Origin: Actinomadura oligospora ATCC 43269
GTDB lineage: Bacteria > Actinomycetota > Actinomycetes > Streptosporangiales > Streptosporangiaceae
NCBI RefSeq assembly: GCF_000518265.1
Contig: NZ_JADG01000004.1
Location: 434,001-498,000, forward strand
DNA length: 64,000 bases
Reading direction: 5' to 3'
Position numbers and translations under genes: made by a program. Under the pieces are notes generated by a model. That model saw only the letters and a list, made by a program, of their open reading frames with translations, ran no database searches and was not told the origin of the DNA. Below, one piece after another: positions 8,140 to 16,142 of the stretch (positions are counted from its first letter, which is position 1; every line of letters starts with the position of its first letter).

Positions 8140-9518
8140 TTGCGCAACAACCGCCCCGCGCGCTCGCGCAGCACCGTCACCGCGTCCCCGGACCGGGCCT
8201 GCGCCTTGACGATCTTCGGGTCGGTCGGGCCGAGCGCCCAGTCGCCGCCGTGCGCGACCACCGGCTTCTTCTTCACCGTGGCCTGGACGGCGAGCGGACG
8301 CAGCGACCAGCCCGCGGCGTCCCAGCGGACGAGCCCGACGCAGGCCCTGGACGCGGCCACGAGCTCGGGCGTCAGCGGGCCGCTGCCGGGCAGGTTGCCC
8401 AGCTCGACCCGCAGCCGGTGGTCGTCGATGACCAGGTCGGAGCCGTCGATCCGGTAGTCCTCCAGGAGGACGGGCTCGGCGATGCGCACCGGGTGCCGCT
8501 CCAGCGGCGGGACGGGCGGTGCGGTCGCGTCGTCCAGCTGGAGGCGGGCGGTGGCGAACGGGTCGGCGGGCTCACCGGCCTCGGCCTGCTCCTCGGACCA
8601 GAGCAGGTCGCCGCCGGGCAGCAGCGTCATGCCGTCGATCTCCACGGCGCGGTGCCCGGCGAGCGCGGCCAGCAGGACGGGGAAGGCGTCCAGGACGCCC
8701 CAGACCGCGGGCCCGACGATCGTGTCGACCTTCCCGGCCGACACGCTCGCGCGCACGAGCCGCCTGGTGCCGCCGCTCTCCAGGACGCCGTGGACCTGCG
8801 CCTGGACGCCGGTCGGGTGCTCGTGGACGTCCACGCCGAGCGGCAGCAGCCGTCCCGACACCTGCTCGCCGGGCCCGGCGGGAGCGCCGTCCTGCCAGGT
8901 GAGCAGCATCGCGCGGGACCACAGGTCACCCCAGCGGCGGGCCGGGACGCGGGCCATCGTCGCGACCGGGCTGGACGCGCGCAGTTCGGCGGCCAGGCCG
9001 TCCATCAGCATCGCGACGCGGCGCAGGGAGGGTTCGGCGAGCAGCGCCTCCACGGTCGGGTCGACGGCCGCGACCAGGTCGTGGCTCACGCCACGCCACC
9101 CGGTGACGGCGACCTCGTGCAGCCAGGACCGGGCTCCGGCCAGCAGGTTCGCGCCGGACGCCGGGACCGGCGCGGGCTCGTCCCAGGCGGCGCGGGCGCG
9201 TCCCACGGCCGTGTCGAAGCGGTCGAGCAGGGCGTCGTGGACGGCGCCGAGCAGCGCGGCGCGTCCGGCGGCGAGCACGCCGAGGCCCTCCTCGGACGCC
9301 GATCCGCTCGCGACCTTGGCGGCGGCCTCGGCCGCGGACGGCCCGAGCGGCGCGGCGGACAGGGCCGCGGCCAGCGCCTCGATCGCGGCGGCCTCTGGCT
9401 CGCCGACCCGTCCGAGGCCGTGGGTCACGGCGTCGTCGAACCCGCCGACCAGGTCGAGCGCGTCGTCGAGGCCGTCCGGGAGGGCGCCGGTCAGGGCGGC
9501 CAGGTGCATGCTCAGCAT
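8136..9518 (-). CDS. Unknown 460-residue protein of the MoxR/VWA operon
   Basis: A 460-residue, Ala/Leu-rich soluble protein without signal peptide or membrane helix. The first 180 residues look helical; the rest is mixed alpha/beta with a lysine-rich patch (TVKKKPV) near the C-terminus. The ATG at 9518 shares a base with the stop of the upstream SWIM gene (TGATG), and its own stop overlaps the VWA start (ATGA). The tight coupling implies a component made in fixed ratio with VWA and MoxR. I recognise no catalytic motif. In E. coli YehQ a SWIM finger is part of a longer protein, so this could be the separated body of a YehQ-like protein; this is inference. Confidence 0.8.
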   Translation of the reverse strand: MLSMHLAALTGALPDGLDDALDLVGGFDDAVTHGLGRVGEPEAAAIEALAAALSAAPLGPSAAEAAAKVASGSASEEGLGVLAAGRAALLGAVHDALLDRFDTAVGRARAAWDEPAPVPASGANLLAGARSWLHEVAVTGWRGVSHDLVAAVDPTVEALLAEPSLRRVAMLMDGLAAELRASSPVATMARVPARRWGDLWSRAMLLTWQDGAPAGPGEQVSGRLLPLGVDVHEHPTGVQAQVHGVLESGGTRRLVRASVSAGKVDTIVGPAVWGVLDAFPVLLAALAGHRAVEIDGMTLLPGGDLLWSEEQAEAGEPADPFATARLQLDDATAPPVPPLERHPVRIAEPVLLEDYRIDGSDLVIDDHRLRVELGNLPGSGPLTPELVAASRACVGLVRWDAAGWSLRPLAVQATVKKKPVVAHGGDWALGPTDPKIVKAQARSGDAVTVLRERAGRLLRK

Positions 9519-10021
9519 CAGCCCACCGCCCCGGCCGGGAACCACTGCATCTCGGGCACGGGCGCGGGACGCGCGGGAAGCTCCAGGTAGGCCAGGTGCC
9601 TCAGGAACCGGTTGAACACCGTCGCGGCCGGGTTGTCCGCGCTCTCGGTTCCGTCGAGGGCTCCGGCGACGTCGCCGCCCGGCCCCGCCTCCACGCCCAG
9701 ATAGGCGGCGACGCGTTCGGCCCCGTACTGGAGCACCGCCTCTTTGAGAAGCGCGTCAAGGTGTTTGCACATGTAGGAGCCGCCCAGCCCCCCACACCTC
9801 CGGTTGTTGTTGGTGCTGCAGCTGAAAGCGTGCGTTTCCGCGGCAATGGACGAAACATAAACCCGGGCGATGTCGGAACCACTCGACACCACGCCCTGGA
9901 GTCGTCCGCCCGCCATTTCGACGAACGGCACCTTCGCCAGTTTCCGCGCCTTGGCGGAGGGCGTCACCCGCACCACTGCGGAACGCTCCCACGCGAGGTC
10001 ATCCGCGTCCTCGTTTGACAT
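9518..10021 (-). CDS. SWIM zinc-finger protein, first gene of the MoxR/VWA operon
   Basis: A 167-residue protein with a SWIM-type zinc-binding centre: Cys68, Cys76, Cys85 and His87 in the order C-x7-C-x8-C-x-H, within a stretch containing CSTNNNRRC and MCKHL. The canonical pattern is CxCx(n)CxH, so the second cysteine is displaced. SWIM domains bind nucleic acid or protein. The gene opens the five-gene operon, and the stop overlaps the next ATG by one base. The start codon ATG at 10021 has only a weak ribosome binding site (GGGATGA region upstream). Function is unknown; by context it is a YehQ-related subunit. Confidence 0.85.
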   Translation of the reverse strand: MSNEDADDLAWERSAVVRVTPSAKARKLAKVPFVEMAGGRLQGVVSSGSDIARVYVSSIAAETHAFSCSTNNNRRCGGLGGSYMCKHLDALLKEAVLQYGAERVAAYLGVEAGPGGDVAGALDGTESADNPAATVFNRFLRHLAYLELPARPAPVPEMQWFPAGAVG

Positions 10022-10117
10022 GTCGCAATCATCCCAAGGGGGTACGACAAAATCAGGGAAACGCGGACGGGTGCGCGGGACAATCCCTGCGGGACGTCCG
10101 GGGAAGCCCCGGGAGAA

Positions 10118-10867
10118 TCAGCCTCGGGACAGCGCGGCAATACCGCGCGCGGGCCCGGCCCGGCGCGCGAGGAACGCGAACAGCATGCCGCTGGCGAAAC
10201 CGTAGATATGAGCCACGTAGGCGACGTTGCTCGATGTGTCGCCGAGCGACAGCCACTGGATGACGAACCACGATCCGAGCACGACCCACACGGGCAGCCG
10301 GGCGACGAAGACGGGCGCGACGTAACTGATGATCCGGCCGCGCGGGTTCAGGACGAGGTACGCGCCCAGCACCCCGGCGATCGCCCCGGACGCCCCGATC
10401 AGCGGGATCCCCGAGTCGGGCGTGGTGTAGGCGAAGCCGCACACCGCGACGAGCCCGAAGAGCAGGTAGGCGAGCAGGTAGCGGAGCCGTCCGAGCCGGT
10501 CCTCCACCCCCATCCCGACCACGAACAGCACCACCAGGTTCCCCAGCAGGTGCACCCAGTTGGAGTGCAGGAACATCGAGGTGAACGCCGACGTCCACGG
10601 CGTCTTGGTGAAGGTCGCCTGGCCGCACTCGTGGGCGACCTCGGCCGGCAGCGGCTGCTGCTCGCCGGTCGTCAGCTCCTTCGGGACGGCCCCGTACTCC
10701 ATCGAGAACTGCGTCACCTTGCACTTGCGGACGTCGTTCTCGCCGTACCAGGTGGCGAACTGCGCCATCGGCGTGAGCAGGAACACCAGCACGTTCGCGG
10801 CGACCAGCAGGTAGGTCACCCAGGGGACCCGCCGGGCGGGCTGACTGTCGTAGAGGGGCAGTGCCAT
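10118..10867 (-). CDS. Rhomboid-family intramembrane serine protease
   Basis: A 249-residue integral membrane protease with about six hydrophobic segments. The active-site serine is Ser160 in GASG (158-161) and the partner histidine is His220 in the AHIYGF segment. The conserved FLHSNWVHLLGN block is at 99-110. Rhomboids cut transmembrane substrates within the bilayer. An extended loop at about 40-90 with two cysteines (Cys49, Cys81) lies between the first and second segments. The gene is on the same strand as, and follows, the DEDD/GIY-YIG gene, about 95 bases downstream of it. Substrate unknown. Confidence 0.93.
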   Translation of the reverse strand: MALPLYDSQPARRVPWVTYLLVAANVLVFLLTPMAQFATWYGENDVRKCKVTQFSMEYGAVPKELTTGEQQPLPAEVAHECGQATFTKTPWTSAFTSMFLHSNWVHLLGNLVVLFVVGMGVEDRLGRLRYLLAYLLFGLVAVCGFAYTTPDSGIPLIGASGAIAGVLGAYLVLNPRGRIISYVAPVFVARLPVWVVLGSWFVIQWLSLGDTSSNVAYVAHIYGFASGMLFAFLARRAGPARGIAALSRG

Positions 10868-10962
10868 GGTGAGGAGGCGTCCAGATCGGGAGGAGGCGGC
10901 GTCGGCGATTGCCTGGGACGTAAACGACTATCTCGGGTCTCTCGGGCAGATGCCACCAAACC

Positions 10963-12792
10963 CTAACGGTCGGACGGGTCCACGGCGGCGTAGGCGTTGT
11001 CGATCCAGCCGCGGAACGACTCGGCGCCGTACGCCGGGCACGTCCACTCCCCCTCGACCTCCACCAGCCGGACGCCCGGGGCGTCCATCCACCGCAGCAC
11101 GCACTCCATCTCCTCGGCGCCGGTGCCGCCCGCGCCGGTCATCGCGCCCGGCGCGCCGCCCGCGCCCGGCAGCACGGTCTCGGCCGTCGCGATCAGCGCG
11201 TCCACGTACGGGCGGGGCGCGGCGCGCGGCGGGACCGTCCCGGCCGCGGCGAGCCGCCCGTACCGCACGACCGACAGCTCCCAGCCCCCGTCGAACGCCG
11301 GACGCGCCGCCACGACCTGCGGCAACCGCGCCAGCGGGGCGAGCCGCTGCCCCCGCGCCGCCGCCCGGACGAACGCGGCGAGCCGGTCGCGCTGCGCGGC
11401 GGCCTCCTCGTAGCGGTACTCCTCGGCGAGCCGCGCGATGCGCCGCCGCGCCGCCCGCACGACCGGCCGCACGTCGCCGCGCATGATGGAACCCGCGGTC
11501 TCGGCGTGCCCGCCGTACTCCTCCGGCGTCTCGTCGCCGACGCAGGGCGCGCCACAGCGCCCGAGGTCGGCCAGCGCGCAGGCGCGGCCCCCGCCCTTCT
11601 CGACCAGCCGCAACGTCAGCCGCTGAGTGCACTGCCGCAGCGGGACGGCCTCGTGCAGCGCCGCCTTCGCCTCCTCGGCCTGCCGCATCGACGACAGCGG
11701 CCCGAGGTACACCGCACCGTCGTCGCGGGACTCGCGCACCACCGACAGCCGCGGGAACGGCTCGGCGGTGAGCTTCAGCCAGATCGCCCGCTCGGGGAAC
11801 TTGGAACGCCGGTTGTAGCGCGGCTTGTGCTCGGCGATGAGCCGCAGCTCGCGGACCTCCGCCTCAAGGCCGGTCGCGCACACGATCGTCCGGACCCGCT
11901 GGGCGAGCCCGACCATCTCCCGCGCCCGCCAGCGCGTCTCCGAACCGGTGAAGTACGACCGGACACGGGTGCGCAGATCCGTCGACTTCCCCACGTACAG
12001 GATCTCGCCGCCGCCGTCCTCGAACAGGTAGACGCCGGGCTCGCTCGGCACGTTCTCGGCGAGGTGCCGCTTGCGCCGCTGCTCGGGCGTCGGGGCCTTC
12101 GCGAACCCCTTCAGCTCCTCCAGCGACGTCACGCCGAACGACCCGAGCCGCTCGATCAGGCCGTGCAGGACGTCCACGGTGGCCTGGGCGTCGGCGAGCG
12201 CCCGGTGGCACGGCTCGGTCGCCGTGCGGAAGTGGCGCGCGAGCGTCCCGAGCTTGTGGTTGGGCACCTCGTCGCGGGTCAGGACCCGGCGCGCGAGGTC
12301 GACCGTGTCGACGACCGGGAACGAGGGCCACGCGTACTCCAGCTGCGCGCACGCCGCCTTCAGGAACCCGATGTCGAACGGCGCGTTGTGCGCGACCAGC
12401 ACGCTCCCGCGCGCGAACTCCAGGAAGGACGGCAGCACCTCGCCGATGCGCGGCGCGGCCATCACCATCTGCGTCGTGATGCCGGTCAGCGCCGTGATGA
12501 ACGGCGGCACCGGACCACCCGGGTCGACCAGCGTGGCGAACTCGCCGAGATGCACGCCGCCGCGCACCTTCACCGCGCCGATCTCGGTGATGGCGCAGTC
12601 GGCGGGCGACCCGCCGGTCGTCTCCAGGTCGACCACGACGAAGGTGACCTCGGCCAGCGGCGTGCCCAGATCGTCCAGGGTGCCCTGGACGGGGACGGCC
12701 TGCGGCGGGACGGCGGGGACCGCGCGCGGACCGGGGGACGGCGTCGCCGCCGGCTGGGATGCTGACCCGGGAAGGTGCTGCGCGGACGTCAT
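10963..12792 (-). CDS. DEDD 3'-5' exonuclease fused to UvrC-like GIY-YIG nuclease
   Basis: A 609-residue fusion. The N-terminal part is a DnaQ-like DEDDh exonuclease: VVDLETTGG with Asp55 and Glu57 (Exo I), the HNAPFD motif (Exo II) and a CHRALADAQAT block (Exo III). The C-terminal part is the GIY-YIG endonuclease of UvrC (GVYLFEDGGGEILYVGK), followed by a UvrC-like Cys cluster region. No UvrC C-terminal endonuclease or helix-hairpin-helix is present. Mycobacterial Rv2191 has this design, and a role in DNA repair or RNA/DNA processing is likely. I chose the ATG at 12792; a GTG at 12861 would add 23 residues. Neither has a strong ribosome binding site. Confidence 0.92.
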   Translation of the reverse strand: MTSAQHLPGSASQPAATPSPGPRAVPAVPPQAVPVQGTLDDLGTPLAEVTFVVVDLETTGGSPADCAITEIGAVKVRGGVHLGEFATLVDPGGPVPPFITALTGITTQMVMAAPRIGEVLPSFLEFARGSVLVAHNAPFDIGFLKAACAQLEYAWPSFPVVDTVDLARRVLTRDEVPNHKLGTLARHFRTATEPCHRALADAQATVDVLHGLIERLGSFGVTSLEELKGFAKAPTPEQRRKRHLAENVPSEPGVYLFEDGGGEILYVGKSTDLRTRVRSYFTGSETRWRAREMVGLAQRVRTIVCATGLEAEVRELRLIAEHKPRYNRRSKFPERAIWLKLTAEPFPRLSVVRESRDDGAVYLGPLSSMRQAEEAKAALHEAVPLRQCTQRLTLRLVEKGGGRACALADLGRCGAPCVGDETPEEYGGHAETAGSIMRGDVRPVVRAARRRIARLAEEYRYEEAAAQRDRLAAFVRAAARGQRLAPLARLPQVVAARPAFDGGWELSVVRYGRLAAAGTVPPRAAPRPYVDALIATAETVLPGAGGAPGAMTGAGGTGAEEMECVLRWMDAPGVRLVEVEGEWTCPAYGAESFRGWIDNAYAAVDPSDR

Positions 12793-13021
12793 GACGGCGA
12801 CCGTAAGCCATCGCACCGACAGAACGGCCGCCGGGCCCGCGGCTCGGGCCGTCCCCTCCACGGACCGCTAGGCTGGGCACCGGTCGCCGCCGGTTGAGGC
12901 GGGTGACCTCGGGAAACAGTCATCTCAAGAACGGCCGGCGAGAAGGAGCGAGATCATCGACAGCGGTCCGGAGGCGGCGGAGCGCCCGCCCCGCCCCCTG
13001 CCCGAGGCGGTCCGGCAGAGC

Positions 13022-14287
13022 GTGGTGGAGACCGCCGCCGAGCTGCTCGGCGCCCTCCCGCTCGACGAGGTCCCCGTCCCGCTGCGCCGGTTCGCCCGGT
13101 TCGAGCGGCGCAAGCGCGCCAAGCTCGCCGGACAGCACATCGCCGCCCTGCTCGAACGCGACGAGCGGTTCCGCGCCCGCGTCGGCGAGGCCGAACGCGA
13201 GACGCACCCGGACCTGGCCGCCGCCGTCGAGGACGGCGCCGTCCCGGCCGCCGCCGACCCCGTCCGCGTCGCCGTGCTCGGCTACCTGCTCCGCCCGGAC
13301 GGCTGGACCGGCCTGATCGAGAACGCCCGCGCCGAGCTGGAACGCTCGGCCTCGCTGACCGAGGGCGAACGCGCCGAACGCCGCATCGCCGAACTGCGCG
13401 CCGAGCTCACCAGCGCCCGCGCCAGCCGCGGCGCCGACCTCGAACGCCTGCGCGGCGAACTCCGCGAGGCCAAGTCCGAGATCTCCGAACTACGCCGCAA
13501 ACTGCACGAGGCCCGCGGCAAGGCCAGGACCGAACGCGAACGGGCCGACTCCCTCGCCGCGCGCACCGAGCACGAGCTGGCCGAGGCCCGCGACGCGCGC
13601 GCCGCCGCCGAGAAGGAACTGCGCAAACTGCGCACCCGCCTCGACCGCGCCGAGGCCGGCACCGAGGCCGCCAAGCGCGCCGCCCGCGAGAACCGCAACC
13701 TCGACGACGTCCGGCTGCGCATGCTCCTGGACTCCCTCGTGGACGCCGCCCAGGGCGTCCGGCGCGAACTGGCCCTGCCGTCGACCATCGGCCGTCCCGC
13801 CGACCTGGTGACCGGCGGCGACGCCGCTCCCCCGCCGCACCGCGCCGTCCCCGGCCGCGCCCTCTCCGACGCCGACCCCCAGCTGCTCGACCGCCTCCTC
13901 CAGCTCCCCGGCGTCCACCTGGTCGTGGACGGCTACAACGTCACCAAGACCGGCTACGGCGACCTCACCCTCGCCGACCAGCGCGCCCGCCTGCTGTCCG
14001 GCCTCGGCGGCCTCGCCGCCCAGACCCGCGCCGAGGTCACCTGCGTCTTCGACGGCGCCGAACTCGACGCCCCCGTCGCCACGGTCGCCCCCCGCGGCGT
14101 CCGCGTCCTGTTCAGCCAGCCCGGCCAGACCGCCGACGAACTCATCGGCGAACTCGTCCGCGCCGAACCCGGCGGACGCGCCGTCGTCGTCGTCTCCTCC
14201 GACCGCGAGGTCCAGGACGCCGCCCGCCGAGCCGGCGCCCGCCCCGTCCCCTCCCCCCTCCTCCTCCGCCGCCTCGGCAGGAATTGA
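13022..14287 (+). CDS. NYN (PIN-like) domain protein with coiled coil; true start probably upstream
   Basis: From the GTG at 13022 the product is 421 residues: an N-terminal conserved helical domain, a long Arg/Glu/Ala-rich coiled coil (about 105-240) and a C-terminal NYN nuclease-like domain beginning at VVDGYNVTKTGYG, with later acidic residues CVFDGAE and SSDRE. NYN domains are PIN-like RNases. The GTG lacks a ribosome binding site, and the upstream in-frame codons encode PLPEAVRQSV, which I recall as conserved in homologues. A strong AAGGAG at 12943-12948 is followed by ATC codons at 12953 and 12956 but no ATG/GTG/TTG, so a non-canonical ATC start is possible. It is transcribed divergently from the nuclease fusion. 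Confidence 0.88.
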   Translation: MVETAAELLGALPLDEVPVPLRRFARFERRKRAKLAGQHIAALLERDERFRARVGEAERETHPDLAAAVEDGAVPAAADPVRVAVLGYLLRPDGWTGLIENARAELERSASLTEGERAERRIAELRAELTSARASRGADLERLRGELREAKSEISELRRKLHEARGKARTERERADSLAARTEHELAEARDARAAAEKELRKLRTRLDRAEAGTEAAKRAARENRNLDDVRLRMLLDSLVDAAQGVRRELALPSTIGRPADLVTGGDAAPPPHRAVPGRALSDADPQLLDRLLQLPGVHLVVDGYNVTKTGYGDLTLADQRARLLSGLGGLAAQTRAEVTCVFDGAELDAPVATVAPRGVRVLFSQPGQTADELIGELVRAEPGGRAVVVVSSDREVQDAARRAGARPVPSPLLLRRLGRN

Positions 14288-14413
14288 GCCTCCGGCCGTG
14301 TTGATGGAGCCTCCGGCTTCGCACACGGGAAGCACGTCACGCGCGCATCGTGATCATTGGGTGACGCACGGTGGGAAAACCGGGCGTAACTAGTTCAGAT
14401 CGGCGGGAATCGG

Positions 14414-14442
14414 TTGTGACTGGTGTGACCCCTCGCTAGTGT
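14414..14442 (+). promoter_or_regulatory. Vegetative-type promoter of the first NlpC/P60 gene
   Basis: TTGTGA at 14414-14419 and TAGTGT at 14437-14442 are separated by 17 bases. This fits the actinobacterial housekeeping consensus and places the transcript start near 14449, upstream of the GTG at 14481 and downstream of an alternative in-frame ATG at 14439. Confidence 0.6.
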
Positions 14443-14480
14443 CGTCCGCTGACGTCTTGGACGAGAGGGGCATATCGAAC

Positions 14481-15494
14481 GTGGCCAGTGTTCCCAAGCG
14501 TGGCACCACGACCCGCCGTGTGCTGGCGACAGCCTGCCTCGCCGTGGCGACCTCGCTCACTCTCCCTCAGGGCTTCGCCGGCGCCGCCCCCGCCAAGCCG
14601 AGCGCCGACGAGGTCAAGAAGAAGCTCACCAAGCTCAACGAGCAGGTCGACCAGGCGGTCCAGCAGTACAACAAGACCCAGGGCCAGCTGAAGAGCGCGA
14701 AGAAGAAGCTCGCGGCGGCCAAGAAGGCGTCCGACACCCAGCAGAAGAGCTACGAGACCCAGCGCCAGGCGATCGCCAAGATGGCGGCCGCCGCGTACAA
14801 GAACGGTGAGACCGACTCGGTCACGGGTTTCGTCTCGGCGGGCAACCCGCAGACCGTCCTCGACCAGGCGGCGGTCATCTCGCAGCTCTCCCGCAACCGG
14901 ACGGGCGCCCTCGCCCAGTTCCTCGCCGCCGCCCAGCGCGTGGCACGGGAGAAGGCCCAGGCCCAGCAGACGCTGGACGACGTGACGAGCAAGCTGAACG
15001 ACCTGAAGAAGCAGAAGACGGGCCTCGACAAGCAGGTCAAGACCCAGAAGAAGCTTCTCCAGCAGCTCGGCGGCCAGGACCCGACGGACAACAACAAGTC
15101 CGGCGGCGGTGGCGGCGGCACCTACAACGGCCCGGCCTCCGGCAACGCCCGCACGGCGATCAACTTCGCCTACGCCCAGATGGGCAAGCCGTACGTGTAC
15201 GGCGCGGACGGCCCCAGCTCCTACGACTGCTCTGGCCTGACCGAGAAGTCGTGGGCGGCGGCCGGGGTCGACATCGGGCGTGACACCTACGCCCAGTGGG
15301 GCAACCTGAAGCACGTCAGCAAGAGCGACCTCCAGCCGGGCGACCTGGTGTTCTTCAACAGCCTCGGCCACGTGGGTCTCTACATCGGCAACGGCAAGAT
15401 GATCCACGCGCCGCACACCGGCACCGTGGTCCAGATCGCCGACATCACCTCGGGCTACTACCAGGGCGCCTGGTACGGCGCCGCTCGCCCCTGA
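14481..15494 (+). CDS. Secreted NlpC/P60 peptidoglycan endopeptidase with coiled coil
   Basis: A 337-residue exported cell-wall hydrolase of the RipA/RipC type. Signal peptide to about residue 34 (cleavage near GAA), then a long Lys/Gln-rich coiled coil (42-195), a Gly/Asn linker, and the NlpC/P60 domain from 222 with Cys250 (YDCSGL), His297 and a second His at 309 or 312. Such enzymes cut D-Glu-meso-DAP bonds, and the coiled coil usually autoinhibits or binds FtsEX-type partners. The GTG at 14481 was chosen because GAGAGGGG sits ten bases upstream and the promoter -10 overlaps the earlier ATG at 14439. Mycobacterial Rv2190c (RipC) occupies the comparable place. Confidence 0.93.
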   Translation: MASVPKRGTTTRRVLATACLAVATSLTLPQGFAGAAPAKPSADEVKKKLTKLNEQVDQAVQQYNKTQGQLKSAKKKLAAAKKASDTQQKSYETQRQAIAKMAAAAYKNGETDSVTGFVSAGNPQTVLDQAAVISQLSRNRTGALAQFLAAAQRVAREKAQAQQTLDDVTSKLNDLKKQKTGLDKQVKTQKKLLQQLGGQDPTDNNKSGGGGGGTYNGPASGNARTAINFAYAQMGKPYVYGADGPSSYDCSGLTEKSWAAAGVDIGRDTYAQWGNLKHVSKSDLQPGDLVFFNSLGHVGLYIGNGKMIHAPHTGTVVQIADITSGYYQGAWYGAARP

Positions 15495-15528
15495 CAGCGG
15501 GCGATCCCGGCGTTCTCAGCACCTCATG

Positions 15529-15569
15529 GCCGTTGGGCCAGGTCTCTGACCTGGCCCAACGGCTTTTTT
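15529..15569 (+). terminator. Strong rho-independent terminator
   Basis: A perfect 16-bp stem (15529-15544 with 15548-15563), a 3-base loop and a run of six T directly after it. It ends the first NlpC/P60 transcript. Confidence 0.92.
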
Positions 15570-15932
15570 GGGGTTGATTTGCCTTCTGATGGAACTTTGC
15601 TACCTTGTGGGCACCTTCGGCGCTTGCCAGGCGTCGTGACCACCGCGACGCCCCCCTGGCGCCGCGGATCCGGCGGGACGCGGTCCACGCGCCGCCGCCA
15701 CTCCCGCGACGCGCCCCACGCGCCGCATCCCCGGCAGGCCCGGCCCGCCCGTGCGCACGCGAAACGGCGTGCATGGCGCTGACAGAGCGCGCCACGGCGG
15801 ATTCCTTTACCCGGCCCTGCCCGTGCGGCCCTTCTCCACGGGCCCGCTTCCCACAACATCACGCCGCTCGCCCGCACGCGGGACATCAGGGTCCCGTCGT
15901 CCGGCCTCATCACGCCTCGGGGCGAGACGGCA
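15570..15932 (+). other. Long non-coding leader upstream of the first riboswitch
   Basis: This 363-base stretch holds no gene I can support; the frames open across it show no domain, no ribosome binding site and no conserved codon pattern. Its left end (15564-15610) is unusually AT-rich for the window and is the natural place for the promoter of the riboswitch-controlled gene. I could not fix a convincing -35/-10 pair. Confidence 0.4.
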
Positions 15933-16123
15933 ACGCCGAGTCCGCGCGACGGCGCGCGGAACCGGGGACCCATCCGCGCCGACGCGTCCACAGCCATGTC
16001 GGACACGTTCTTGCGGCGCATGGGGTGAATCGGCGGTCCCGCCCCCAGAACAAGGCCCCCAGGGCCTGGGACCAGCCGTAGGGCGACTCCACGTCCGAAC
16101 CCGGCAGCTAACCCGGTAGGCGT
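15933..16123 (+). ncRNA. c-di-AMP riboswitch (ydaO/yuaA type) upstream of NlpC/P60 gene
   Basis: The leader carries the conserved blocks of the ydaO class in order: CCGGGGACCCA (15962-15972), GGGGTGAATCGG (16022-16033), CCGAACCC (16095-16102 region) and CAGCTAACCCGGTAGGC (16105-16121). The closing stem ACGCC (15933-15937) pairs with GGCGT (16119-16123). This class binds cyclic di-AMP and in actinobacteria commonly switches off cell-wall hydrolase genes. The long variable arm at 15973-16020 is normal for the family. The hydrolase ribosome binding site starts eight bases after the aptamer. Confidence 0.9.
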
Positions 16124-16142
16124 CTGGAAAAAGGAGAAACCC

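Noticed and set aside
15605-16081. Small proteins encoded across the NlpC leader
   Set aside because: They cross the riboswitch aptamer, have no ribosome binding site and are Arg/Pro-rich noise.
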